In this document: positions 15,922 to 23,980 of the stretch, piece after piece | Position numbering within the stretch: the first letter of the stretch is position 1 | How the letters are laid out: each line of letters opens with the position of its first letter | The notes under the pieces: generated by a model | Seen by the model: only the letters and a program-made list of their open reading frames with translations | Told to the model about the DNA's origin: nothing | Database searches by the model: none | NCBI GenBank assembly: GCA_034435055.1 | Contig: DAOTXS010000087.1 | Coordinates: 1-64,000, forward strand | Length of the DNA: 64,000 nt | Direction of reading: 5' to 3' | Origin: DAOTXS01 sp034435055 | GTDB lineage: Bacteria; Chloroflexota; Anaerolineae; UBA4142 | Made by a program: the position numbers and the translations under genes

Positions 15922-16565
15922 TATTTATTCAACGTCGTCAAAAGGATTTTGATTTGTTCCGGCGTTGCACGCGGCTCGAGCCAAAGCCCCAGATAATTTC
16001 CCGGCATTTTTTCGACGACAATTTTTTCGCTGGGATGTGAGGCGGCGAGTCCCAGCCACACGCCGAGCTCCAACATTTCACCGATTGTTTCAGCGTGGTT
16101 TGCGATAAAGGCGACGAGTGCGGCATCTTGGGGGGCGTTTTGTTCTTTGGCATCGGCGCGCAGATTGCCGGCGGGATCGACGATGAGCGCGCTGCGCAAC
16201 CCCGGCTTGCCGCGCAATTGGCGCAGGTCTTGTTCGAGCTGTTGATCGCGTGCGGCACGCGCCTCGTCAGCGAGGCGCAATCCTTCCAACAGGATTGCGC
16301 TCCACGGTAGCTGCACGTTGCGCGTGACGCTCGTGCTGTCGTGGTCCACGCGAAAGTTGCCATCGTCCCAAGTCAAGAGTTCGTACACGGCTTGCTCGCC
16401 GAGTTTGTCATCTGCCGACGCGGCGACGAGTTCGCCATTGGCAAAGACGAGTGTTCCGGTATGTCCGTTGCGGGTCAAGGTGAGTTGCGCGTGTGCTTGT
16501 TCACTGCATTGCACTTGAACAAGACTGGCGAGACTTAGGTCTTTGAGTGTTCCGGTCAATGGCAT
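15921..16565 (-). CDS. DUF4388 domain protein
   Basis: 214 residues. The N-terminal about 100 residues form a DUF4388 (PATAN-like) domain: MPLTGTLKDLSLASLVQVQC, TLTRNGHTGTLVFANGELVAA, AVYELLTWDDGNFRV. The C-terminal half looks like a second alpha/beta, roadblock-like domain (GLRSALIVDPAGNLRADA, and GEMLELGVWLGLAAS). In known genomes DUF4388 accompanies two-component and Mgl-type systems as a scaffold. It lies 21 bases downstream of the REC-GTPase gene. Its stop codon touches MITE copy 1. RBS AAAGGTG. Confidence 0.75.
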   Translation of the reverse strand: MPLTGTLKDLSLASLVQVQCSEQAHAQLTLTRNGHTGTLVFANGELVAASADDKLGEQAVYELLTWDDGNFRVDHDSTSVTRNVQLPWSAILLEGLRLADEARAARDQQLEQDLRQLRGKPGLRSALIVDPAGNLRADAKEQNAPQDAALVAFIANHAETIGEMLELGVWLGLAASHPSEKIVVEKMPGNYLGLWLEPRATPEQIKILLTTLNK

Positions 16566-16586
16566 TGAATCACCTTTCCGTCCGTG

Positions 16587-17498
16587 TCATCGTTGAACGT
16601 TGTGAAGCGCGACCCAGGCAAGGCGATTGAAAAAACTTTCGACTCCGTCGCCGCTGACACAACTGGTTTCGATGAACGGGATGTCCCATGCGCGAGCGAC
16701 GGCTTGTCCTTCTTCGACGCTCACGCAACGTTCCAAATCGCTTTTGTTACCGGCGAGCACGACCGGGATATTGGGCAGAATGGAGTGGATTTCGTCGCGC
16801 CACATCGGCAAGCGTTCAAATGATGCCCGGTCATTGACAGCGTACACCAATCCCACCGCTTTGCTTCCGCGATAAAATGCGCGCCGGGTGAAAGTAAATT
16901 GATCCTGTCCACTCACATCCCATACAATCAATCGCGCGGGCTGATTATCGTTCTGAATATCGTACAAATGGAAATCCACCCCAATCGTCATAACCCGCGA
17001 TGCTTCGAACCTGCCGGTACACAATCGTTTGATGAGCGTCGTCTTGCCCACGTTGCCATCGCCGCTGAGAGTGATCTTGAGAATTGGCGTGGGCAGTTCG
17101 CGGACGCGCGTCGGCAGTTTGTCGTTGGGGCTTGGTGCCAATGCTTCTTCGATGATACGTTTAAAATGCGTTAACGGAAAGGGTTTGGTCAAGTATCGAT
17201 AAACGTCAAGTTGTTGCGCCGCGCGTTCGATCTCTTCCGAGCCAAAGCCGGTCATCAAAATCGTCAATGCGTTTGGCAGGTGGCGGTGAATTTTTTCGAT
17301 TAGTTCCAAGCCGGAGATACCGGTCAGTCGCAGATCGGTGACGATGACATCCCATTTGCCTTGTTGGATTTTTGCCAGCGCGGCTTCGCCAGACGGCGCT
17401 ATTTCCACAGAAAAGGTTGCGCCCAAATCCACCATACCGTCTTTAATCAAAAGAGCAACACTGGCATCATCCTCGACGACCAAAACTCGTTTTCTCAT
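16587..17498 (-). CDS. Response-regulator receiver fused to Rab-like GTPase
   Basis: 303 residues from the ATG at 17498 (RBS AAGGGAAG). Residues about 1-125 are a receiver domain with the acid pair E9-D10-D11, phospho-acceptor D55 (VIVTDLRL), the conserved Thr in ILMTGFG and the Lys in YLTKPF. After a linker, residues about 140-300 form a complete Rab/Ras GTPase: P-loop GDGNVGKTT, switch I MTIGVDF, switch II WDVSGQDQF with the catalytic Gln, GNKSD, and ETSCVSG. So a phosphorelay signal is physically joined to a GTP switch. It is the first gene of the operon containing mglA/mglB. No lipidation motif is present. Effectors are unknown. Confidence 0.92.
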   Translation of the reverse strand: MRKRVLVVEDDASVALLIKDGMVDLGATFSVEIAPSGEAALAKIQQGKWDVIVTDLRLTGISGLELIEKIHRHLPNALTILMTGFGSEEIERAAQQLDVYRYLTKPFPLTHFKRIIEEALAPSPNDKLPTRVRELPTPILKITLSGDGNVGKTTLIKRLCTGRFEASRVMTIGVDFHLYDIQNDNQPARLIVWDVSGQDQFTFTRRAFYRGSKAVGLVYAVNDRASFERLPMWRDEIHSILPNIPVVLAGNKSDLERCVSVEEGQAVARAWDIPFIETSCVSGDGVESFFNRLAWVALHNVQR

Positions 17499-17516
17499 TC
17501 TATTTCTTCCCTTGTC

Positions 17517-17581
17517 AGTATAAAGTATTTCTGGCAAAAGGTGAGTAAAGATGTATAACGATTGCATAACAATTGCGTAAC
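17517..17581 (-). promoter_or_regulatory. Operon promoter region with three 11-bp direct repeats
   Basis: Plus-strand units AGATGTATAAC (17549-17559), GATTGCATAAC (17560-17570) and AATTGCGTAAC (17571-17581) are head-to-tail with a period of exactly 11. On the minus strand, AT-rich boxes (TATACT at 17522-17517, AATACT at about 17529-17524) follow before the ATG at 17498. Eleven-bp direct repeats just upstream of a weak -35 are the usual binding layout of OmpR/PhoB-family regulators. Such a regulator is encoded next door (17649-18428). Confidence 0.6.
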
Positions 17582-17587
17582 AACCCG

Positions 17588-17632
17588 ATAAAAAACGGCA
17601 CGCGCCAGACAACTTGTCCGGCGCGTGCCGTT
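17588..17632 (-). terminator. Intrinsic terminator of the kinase/regulator unit
   Basis: A 13-bp perfect stem (AACGGCACGCGCC and its inverse) followed on the minus strand by TTTTTTAT. It separates the upstream histidine kinase/regulator pair from the REC-GTPase operon. Confidence 0.88.
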
Positions 17633-17648
17633 CGAGGGATCGAAGCGG

Positions 17649-18428
17649 CTAACCAACGAAGCGATAGCCCTTGCCCCGCACGTTGACAATAAATTGTGGA
17701 TTCAGCGGGTCATCTTCCAATTTTTGCCGCAGCCGTTGAATATGCACCCGCACCAACGGGCGGGCGTCTGCCTCGATTAGCTCATATCCCTGCGTCGCGC
17801 GAAGCAATTCGCTGGCGGTGATCACCCGGTCCGCGTGGTGTGCCAAATAATCGAGAATGTCGAATTCGGCGGCGGTCAATTCGACGGGTTCGCCAGCGTG
17901 TACCACCAACCGCTTGTGCCGGTCGATCACTAGATTGGAAGTTTTAGCAAAGCGCTCTTCAACCCGGGTCGGCGCGGATTCCCGTTCGCTTTCTGATTTC
18001 AAATCGCGCAAGGTTTGCTCCAGTTGAGTAATCAATTGTTGATGGCGCGCGTGGTCGCGGCGTTTAGACAAACCGCGTTCCACGCTTTCGATGATTTGCG
18101 CGATGCTGGCGGGCTTGGTCAAATAATCGAATGCACCTTCGCGCAGCGCCATAATTGCAGAATCGAGCGTGCCAAAACCAGTCAAGACGATGACGACGGT
18201 CGAAGGCGAACGGCGGCGAATTTCTTTCAGCAAACTGATGCCATCCAACGCGCTCTGCATTCTCAAATCGATCATCGCCAAATCGAAAGCGTGGTCTTTG
18301 AAAAGCGCGAGCGCTTGCGCCGGTTCAGCGGCGGACTGAACGCGATAGCCGGCTGTTTCAAGCGCTTCGCTAATCACCATCCGAATCGATTTTTCATCGT
18401 CCACCACGAGAATGTGTTCCACTTTCAT
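17649..18428 (-). CDS. OmpR/PhoB-type response regulator
   Basis: 259 residues from the ATG at 18428 (RBS AGGATG). Receiver domain about 1-120 (ILVVDDEKS, phospho-acceptor in LAMIDLRM, VLTGFG, YLTKPA), a charged coiled linker, and a winged-helix DNA-binding domain at the C-terminus (ELTAAEFDILDYLAHH, VRVHIQRLRQKLEDDP, VNVRGKGYRFVG). It lies 8 bases after the kinase gene. A DNA-binding regulator of this family would suit the 11-bp repeats upstream of the GTPase operon (inference). Confidence 0.9.
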   Translation of the reverse strand: MKVEHILVVDDEKSIRMVISEALETAGYRVQSAAEPAQALALFKDHAFDLAMIDLRMQSALDGISLLKEIRRRSPSTVVIVLTGFGTLDSAIMALREGAFDYLTKPASIAQIIESVERGLSKRRDHARHQQLITQLEQTLRDLKSESERESAPTRVEERFAKTSNLVIDRHKRLVVHAGEPVELTAAEFDILDYLAHHADRVITASELLRATQGYELIEADARPLVRVHIQRLRQKLEDDPLNPQFIVNVRGKGYRFVG

Positions 18429-18436
18429 TTCGCATC

Positions 18437-20455
18437 CTATTTCTGAATTGGCAACCACACAACAAAAGTTGTCCCTTTGCCGGCTTGGCTGTTGACCGTT
18501 ATCTGCCCGCCGTGACTGCTGACGATGGTATGACTGATGCCCAATCCCAAACCACTGCCACTAGGTTTGGTCGTGTAAAAAGGTTCGAATATTTTACCGA
18601 TTTCTTCCGGTGGAATTCCAACGCCGGAATCCATCATTTCGACCGCGAGCCATCGATGATCGTTTTCGATGATGCGTCCGCGAATGGCAAGTTTTCCGCC
18701 GTTCGGCATCGCATCGATAGCGTTCAAAACCAAATTCAGAAAAACTTGTTTCAACTGATTGGCGATGCCGAAGATTTTTGGCAGGTCCGCCTCCCATTCG
18801 GTTTCCCAAGTTACCTGTGAATATTGCAGACGTTTACTACTCAACGTCAACACTTCTTCCACAAGCGCGCGTACATCGACCGGCGCGTGCACCCCTTTCG
18901 ATGGACGATAAAAATCGAGCAACCGTTGCACTAGACCGGCAAGCCGCTCCACTTCACTTTTGGCAACATTGAGATAGCGCTGTTGCTTTTCAAGGTTGGT
19001 TGGATTTGCCAACGCAAGATCAAGACATCCTTGCAACGCTTGAAGCGGATTGTTGATCTCGTGCGCCATCGACCCCGCCAATCGACCGATGGCGGCGAGT
19101 TTTTCCGATTGAATGAGTTGCGATTGCAGGGCGCGTTCGTTGGTAACATCGTTCAACAAATTGACGTAGCCGACAGTTGGACTGCCCGGGTAATGCAACG
19201 GAAAAGTGTTAAAGCGCAATATTCTGCCCGGGCGCGCGCTAAGTTGAATCTCCTCGCCGATGGCAGTTTGGGCATTACCATTTTTGTTTTGATTTGGGCA
19301 GAAAGGCGGCGGCGCGTTCAAACGATGAATCGCGTGGTAACAAAATTGTCCTGCCAGTTCTTTGGGGGTTGTGCCGAGCCAATTCGCAAGTGTGCGGTTG
19401 GCGCGAACGATGCGACACTCGGCGTCGACGAACCAAATCCCGGAATCCATCGCATCGACAGTGAGTTCCCATTCTTGCTTGGCGTGCTCAACTTTTTCGA
19501 ATAGGGTTGTGAGATTGGCAAGGTGGAGCCGTACCTGATGTTGGAGGTTGGCGTTATGGATGGCAATTGCCAGCGGCGGCGCAATCGATTCGAGCAATTC
19601 TAAATCCGCCGTTGTAAACTCGCCAACTTGTTTGTTGATCAACTCCACCGCGCCGATGGTCTCGTCGTACGCGATCAACGGCACGCACAAAATCGAGCGG
19701 GTGGTGAAACCGGTCTCGGTGTCGAAACGCGATTCCCAGCGCGGGTCGCGCGTCACATCGGGGACGAGCGCGGATTTGCCGGTGCTGACAACCCACCCGG
19801 CAATTCCTTTGCCAAGCGGCAAAAACATCGACGCGAGTTTTTCAGAACCTTGATGTAGCACCTGTGCAAACCGGATGCGTTGCTGCTCTTTTTCCACAAG
19901 CAAAATCGCGCCGGCTTGCACTTTGAGTTTGGCATTGATGATTTGAATCACCGTCGCCAGAACTTGGTCGAGGGTGTGGTTGGACACAATGGCATTGCCG
20001 ACCGTGCGCCAAATGGCTTCGGCTTCCGCGCGCAACCGCAATTCATTTTCGACGCGCGCTTTATCTGCCAGCATCGTCCAGTAACGCAATGCGCGTTCCG
20101 CCACGTGCGGCATTTCGTCCGGCGATTCTTTGGTCTTGACGATATAATCCAGCGCGCCGGCTTGAATCGCTTCGACAATATCGCGTTCGTTGCCGGAATG
20201 GGTCATGATCACGACCGGAATTTCCGACGCATCTTTGTGTTGGAAAAGCAATTCCGTGCCGTCGCCGTCCGGCAATTGCCCGTCGGCGATGATCAGCGCG
20301 GGAGGATCGGTGGCGATGCGTGCGCGTGCTTCGGTTAACGTGCTGGCAATCGACAAGCGCACGCCGGGGGATTGTCGCGCGAAAGCGCGTTGGACGAGTT
20401 CGCCGTACGCGAAATCGTCTTCGACAAGGAGAATGTGAAGCGATGGATTTAGCAT
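18437..20455 (-). CDS. Hybrid histidine kinase REC-GAF-PAS-HisKA-HATPase
   Basis: 672 residues, no membrane segment. Receiver about 5-125 (ILLVEDDFAYG, ALIIADGQLPDGDG, DYIVKT), GAF about 150-310 (GAILLVEKEQQRIRF, GIAGWVVSTGKSALV), coiled linker, PAS about 330-430 (MDSGIWFVDAECRIVRANR, with two Cys in FCYHAIHRLNAPPPFC), HisKA with AGSMAHEINNPLQALQG, and a C-terminal ATPase domain (GIPPEEIGKIFEPFYTTK, GSGLGLGISHTIV). It is a cytoplasmic sensor, possibly redox- or ligand-responsive through the GAF or PAS domain. It is translationally close to its response regulator. Confidence 0.9.
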   Translation of the reverse strand: MLNPSLHILLVEDDFAYGELVQRAFARQSPGVRLSIASTLTEARARIATDPPALIIADGQLPDGDGTELLFQHKDASEIPVVIMTHSGNERDIVEAIQAGALDYIVKTKESPDEMPHVAERALRYWTMLADKARVENELRLRAEAEAIWRTVGNAIVSNHTLDQVLATVIQIINAKLKVQAGAILLVEKEQQRIRFAQVLHQGSEKLASMFLPLGKGIAGWVVSTGKSALVPDVTRDPRWESRFDTETGFTTRSILCVPLIAYDETIGAVELINKQVGEFTTADLELLESIAPPLAIAIHNANLQHQVRLHLANLTTLFEKVEHAKQEWELTVDAMDSGIWFVDAECRIVRANRTLANWLGTTPKELAGQFCYHAIHRLNAPPPFCPNQNKNGNAQTAIGEEIQLSARPGRILRFNTFPLHYPGSPTVGYVNLLNDVTNERALQSQLIQSEKLAAIGRLAGSMAHEINNPLQALQGCLDLALANPTNLEKQQRYLNVAKSEVERLAGLVQRLLDFYRPSKGVHAPVDVRALVEEVLTLSSKRLQYSQVTWETEWEADLPKIFGIANQLKQVFLNLVLNAIDAMPNGGKLAIRGRIIENDHRWLAVEMMDSGVGIPPEEIGKIFEPFYTTKPSGSGLGLGISHTIVSSHGGQITVNSQAGKGTTFVVWLPIQK

Positions 20456-20703
20456 TGCCAGGTTTGTGCCAAACGGATTTGTGTTTGACCCGTCTATTTA
20501 CATTATCCAACAAATTCATAAAAAATCAAATTCGCAGTTGGAACCCACTTTCTTCGAAAGCGCGTTTCTTTTGACCCTATTTTGACCCCGCCTGCACGAT
20601 GTTTTGACTTGAAATTTCTATAATCAAACCAGTTTAGTGAGTCCTGCGTCGTGATCTTGGCGCAAGTTTCGCGGATGAGCCGCGAATGATAGGGGAATGG
20701 CTG

Positions 20704-21144
20704 ATGGGAGTTCGCAGACATTTCGTTAAAGACTGGATGACGCCCGACCCAATTACAATTGCGCCGAATACTACTTTGCCCGAAGCGAATCGGCTGATGA
20801 AAGAATGCGGCATTCGCCGATTGCCGGTCGTGGACAAGGGCCGCTTGGTGGGCATTGTTACGTTAGGCGACGTGCGCGAAGCATCGCCCTCAGCCGCAAC
20901 GTCGCTCAGCATCTACGAACTCAACTATTTGCTCGCGCGCCTCACGGTAGAAAAAATTATGACGCGCGATCCGATTGTGATTACGCCAGAAACGTCCATC
21001 GAAGCCGCGGCGCGGCTGATGCTCGAACACAAAATCGGCGGCTTGCCGGTGGTCGATGAAGGCAAAGTCGTCGGCATCATCACCGAGTCCGACATTTTTC
21101 GATTGCTGGTAACCGAAGGCGAATTCAAACGTTCCTTTGCATAG
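20704..21144 (+). CDS. Two-CBS-domain protein
   Basis: 146 residues from the ATG at 20704 (RBS AGGGGA). Two CBS motifs: VKDWMTPDPITIAPNTTLPE with LPVVDKGRLVGIVTLGDV, and VEKIMTRDPIVITPETSIEA with GGLPVVDEGKVVGIITESDI. Such Bateman modules bind adenosyl ligands and sense energy state. It lies 26 bases before the GltD-like gene and may be co-transcribed with it. It resembles AcuB-like stand-alone CBS proteins, and an AcuA-like acetyltransferase is encoded 4 kb downstream. A TATAAT box at 20619-20624 is a possible promoter with no clear -35. Confidence 0.85.
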   Translation: MGVRRHFVKDWMTPDPITIAPNTTLPEANRLMKECGIRRLPVVDKGRLVGIVTLGDVREASPSAATSLSIYELNYLLARLTVEKIMTRDPIVITPETSIEAAARLMLEHKIGGLPVVDEGKVVGIITESDIFRLLVTEGEFKRSFA

Positions 21145-21170
21145 CGCTCTCTGAGGAGGAGAGGAGTTCA

Positions 21171-22640
21171 ATGGCGAAACGAGTTGATCGTCAAGGCGAT
21201 TTGGATATCAACCGCAAAGAACGACTCAAAATACCCCGTCAAAAAGTTCCCAAACAAGACCCTGCCAAACGCGTGTACAACTTTGAGGAAGTGTACCTCG
21301 GCTTTGATGCCGAGACCGCCAAGTTGGAAGCATCACGTTGTTTGCAATGTCCCGAACTTTCCGGTTGTGCCGGCGGATGTCCTCTGCACAATGATATTCC
21401 ACGCGCGTTGTATCACATCGCGCGCGGCGAGTTTCTAGAAGCGGCAGAAGTGTACCGCGAAACGAGTAATCTGCCTGAAATTTGCGGGCGCGTTTGTCCG
21501 CAGGAAAAATTGTGTCAGGGCTCGTGCGTCGTCGGTAAACGCGACTTGCCGGTCTTTTTAGGCAAACTGGAATACTTTGTCGCCGATTACGAACGCCGCA
21601 CGCGCGGTATTCCCAAACCGCCACTCGCACCATCGACCGGCAAACGCGTCGCCGTGGTGGGTTCTGGTCCCGCCGGGCTTGCCGTTGCGGAAGAGTTGAT
21701 CAAGCGCGGACACGCGGTTACGATTTTTGAACTCTTGCCGATTCCCGGCGGCGTGATGGTGTACGGCATTCCCAGTTTCAAACTTGCCAAACAAGTCATC
21801 GCCGACAAAGTTAAATTCCTGGAAGAATTGGGCATCGAGTTCAAGTGCAATACGATGATCGGCAAAGACCTGACGGTGGACGATTTGCTGACCAAAGAGG
21901 GTTACCACGCGGTCTTTCTCGGCACCGGCGCGTGGGTTCCTACCAAACTCAATTTGCCCGGCGAAGACCTCAAAGGCATTTATATGGCGACCGAATATTT
22001 GGTGCGCGGCAATCTCCCGCCCGAATATTTGCCCGACGGGATGAAAGAAAAACCGGAAGCCGGCAAACACATTGCCATCATCGGCGGAGGTGACACGGCA
22101 ATGGACTGTGTGCGCACCGCGCGTCGATTGCAAATTCAATCGGGCATCACCGACGGCACCGTCATCGATTATTATCGCCGCACCGAAAAGGAAATGCCGG
22201 GTAAAGTGGAAGAACGCATCAACGCAATTGAAGAAGGTGTCCAGTTTGAATTTCTCGTCGCGCCGGTGCAATTCTTTGGCGATGAGAATGGACACGTGCG
22301 CAAGATGGAATTGATTCGGATGGAATTGGGCGAGCCAGATGCCTCCGGGCGCCGCCGCCCGGTCGAAGTCAAGGGATCGAACTTTGTCGTCGAAGCCGAT
22401 ACCGTCGTTTGCGCGCTGGGCTACAATCAAGACCGCCTGATCGAAAAATCGACGCCGGGACTCAAGGTCGACAAATGGGGTTGTTTCCTCGTTGATAAAG
22501 AAACCGGCGCAACGAGCAAACCCGGCGTGTACGCCGGCGGCGATGCCGTGACCGGCGCTGATCTTGTCGTTACGGCGATGGTCGCCGGGCGCAAAGCCGC
22601 GGTGGCGATGGACAAGTACTTGCGCGAATTGCCCCAATAA
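21171..22640 (+). CDS. GltD/NfnB-type NAD(P)-dependent oxidoreductase
   Basis: 489 residues. The N-terminal Fer4_20 domain has cysteine clusters CLQCPELSGCAGGCPLHN and CGRVCPQEKLCQGSC for two [4Fe-4S] centres. It is followed by an FAD-binding Rossmann motif (VAVVGSGPAGLAVAEELIKRG) and an NADPH-binding motif (HIAIIGGGDTAMDCVRTARR). The family includes glutamate synthase small subunits and the NfnB subunit of ferredoxin:NADP transhydrogenase. No large GltB-like subunit is in the window, so it probably works with another partner or ferredoxin. RBS GGAGGAGAGGAG. A terminator follows at 22677-22716. Confidence 0.87.
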   Translation: MAKRVDRQGDLDINRKERLKIPRQKVPKQDPAKRVYNFEEVYLGFDAETAKLEASRCLQCPELSGCAGGCPLHNDIPRALYHIARGEFLEAAEVYRETSNLPEICGRVCPQEKLCQGSCVVGKRDLPVFLGKLEYFVADYERRTRGIPKPPLAPSTGKRVAVVGSGPAGLAVAEELIKRGHAVTIFELLPIPGGVMVYGIPSFKLAKQVIADKVKFLEELGIEFKCNTMIGKDLTVDDLLTKEGYHAVFLGTGAWVPTKLNLPGEDLKGIYMATEYLVRGNLPPEYLPDGMKEKPEAGKHIAIIGGGDTAMDCVRTARRLQIQSGITDGTVIDYYRRTEKEMPGKVEERINAIEEGVQFEFLVAPVQFFGDENGHVRKMELIRMELGEPDASGRRRPVEVKGSNFVVEADTVVCALGYNQDRLIEKSTPGLKVDKWGCFLVDKETGATSKPGVYAGGDAVTGADLVVTAMVAGRKAAVAMDKYLRELPQ

Positions 22641-22676
22641 TTTTTGCCGCGTCGTTGTGGCAGTCGATTGCTTTTG

Positions 22677-22716
22677 AATGCACGAGGGAGGCGCGTGGCT
22701 CTCGTGCATTTTTGTT
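22677..22716 (+). terminator. Intrinsic terminator after the GltD-like gene
   Basis: AATGCACGAG and CTCGTGCATT form a perfect 10-bp stem around a 14-base loop, followed by TTTTTG. The next promoter begins inside its T-run. Confidence 0.85.
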
Positions 22717-22740
22717 CGATTGGCAGAATTGCGTTATACT
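22712..22740 (+). promoter_or_regulatory. Promoter for alanine dehydrogenase gene
   Basis: TTGTTC (22712-22717), 17-base spacer and TATACT (22735-22740). The leader of about 120 nt contains an imperfect inverted repeat of the AATCCGCAGATTT family. Confidence 0.65.
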
Positions 22741-22762
22741 GTAACCACTGCTCGGGATTTAG

Positions 22763-22825
22763 AATCCGCAGATTTCTCACTGCACACCAATATCATTTTC
22801 CGTGAAATCTGGGTAATCTGTGGAT
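22763..22825. repeat. AATCCGCAGATTT-type palindromic repeat
   Basis: AATCCGCAGATTTC pairs with GAAATCTGGGTAATCTGTGG-like sequence about 40 bases later. It shares the core of MITE family 2 (30738, 35127, 39441) but lacks that family's outer terminal repeats. It lies in the 5' leader of the alanine dehydrogenase gene. Confidence 0.6.
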
Positions 22826-22865
22826 CAATGATTCATTCAAGAGGTTTTTTCACACGAGGTTACCG

Positions 22866-23972
22866 ATGAACTTTGGAGTGCCCAAAGAAGTTCGAGAGAT
22901 GGAATATCGCGTCGGCATCACGCCGGCGGGCGTTCACGCGCTCGTCGCTGCCGGGCACAAAGTCTACGTCGAACGCAATGCCGGCGTGGGTGCCGGCTTT
23001 ACCGACGAGCATTTTCGCGCGCAAGGCGCAGATGTGGTGTACTCGGCGGAGGAGGTGTACGGCCGCGCCGACGTGGTTGCCAAAGTTACGCGATTGACAT
23101 CGCAAGAACACGCTTTACTGCGGCAGGATCAAACCGTGCTCTCGTTCACGCATTTGGCGGTCGCGTCGCCGGATTTGTTAGAAACCTTGCGCGCCAAGTC
23201 GATTACCCAGATTGCGTACGAAATGATTGAGGCGCGCGACGGTTCGCGTCCGGTGTTGCTCACATCGAGCCAGGTTGCCGGCCGCCTTGCGCCAATCATC
23301 GCCGGCGAATTGTTGGCAAGCACGCGCGGCGGGCGCGGCATCTTGTTATGCGGCGTAACCGGCGTGCCGCCCGCCGCCGTCGTCATCCTCGGCGCGGGGA
23401 CGTTGGGCGAAAATGCGGCGAGCACGTTTGCCGGGTTGGGCGCGCAAGTAACTGTACTGGACAAGAGCCAAGAAAAATTGCAACGCATCGAAGACCTGTT
23501 GCGCGGGCGGGTTACAACGTTGTTTTCGACTAGTTACAATATCAATCGTGTCATCGAATTTGCGGATGTGTTGATTGGGGCAGTGTTGGTGCCGGGACAA
23601 CGCGCGCCGATTTTGGTCACGCGCGAAATGGTCAAACGCATGCGACCGCGCGCGGTCATCCTTGATCTATCGATTGATCAAGGCGGCTGTGTAGAAACGA
23701 GCCGACCGACGACGCATCGCAATCCGACTTTTATCGAAGAAGGCGTGATTCACTATTGCGTGCCAACGATTCTTTCGCGTGTGGCGCGCACGGCGAGTCA
23801 CGCGTTGTTGAACGCCTCGTTGCCCTTTTTGTACGAGATCAGTCAGTACGGTGTCGATGAGACGATTCGCCGCAATCCAGCATTCAAGCGCGGCGTCAAC
23901 ACGTGGCACGGCAAATTGGTCAACGCGCAAATCGCGGACGCGCTGGGCTTGCCCACCGAAGATATGAAATAG
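22866..23972 (+). CDS. ald: Alanine dehydrogenase
   Basis: 368 residues, the usual length. N-terminal substrate domain (FGVPKEVREMEYRVGITPAG, the AlaDH/PNT signature) and central NAD-binding Rossmann fold (VVILGAGTLGENAAST). It interconverts L-alanine and pyruvate plus ammonia with NAD. RBS GAGGTTACCG. The CoA transferase gene follows 8 bases after the stop, so both are co-transcribed. Substitution at some positions means a related amino-acid dehydrogenase cannot be ruled out. Confidence 0.88.
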   Translation: MNFGVPKEVREMEYRVGITPAGVHALVAAGHKVYVERNAGVGAGFTDEHFRAQGADVVYSAEEVYGRADVVAKVTRLTSQEHALLRQDQTVLSFTHLAVASPDLLETLRAKSITQIAYEMIEARDGSRPVLLTSSQVAGRLAPIIAGELLASTRGGRGILLCGVTGVPPAAVVILGAGTLGENAASTFAGLGAQVTVLDKSQEKLQRIEDLLRGRVTTLFSTSYNINRVIEFADVLIGAVLVPGQRAPILVTREMVKRMRPRAVILDLSIDQGGCVETSRPTTHRNPTFIEEGVIHYCVPTILSRVARTASHALLNASLPFLYEISQYGVDETIRRNPAFKRGVNTWHGKLVNAQIADALGLPTEDMK

Positions 23973-23980
23973 TGTTCAAG

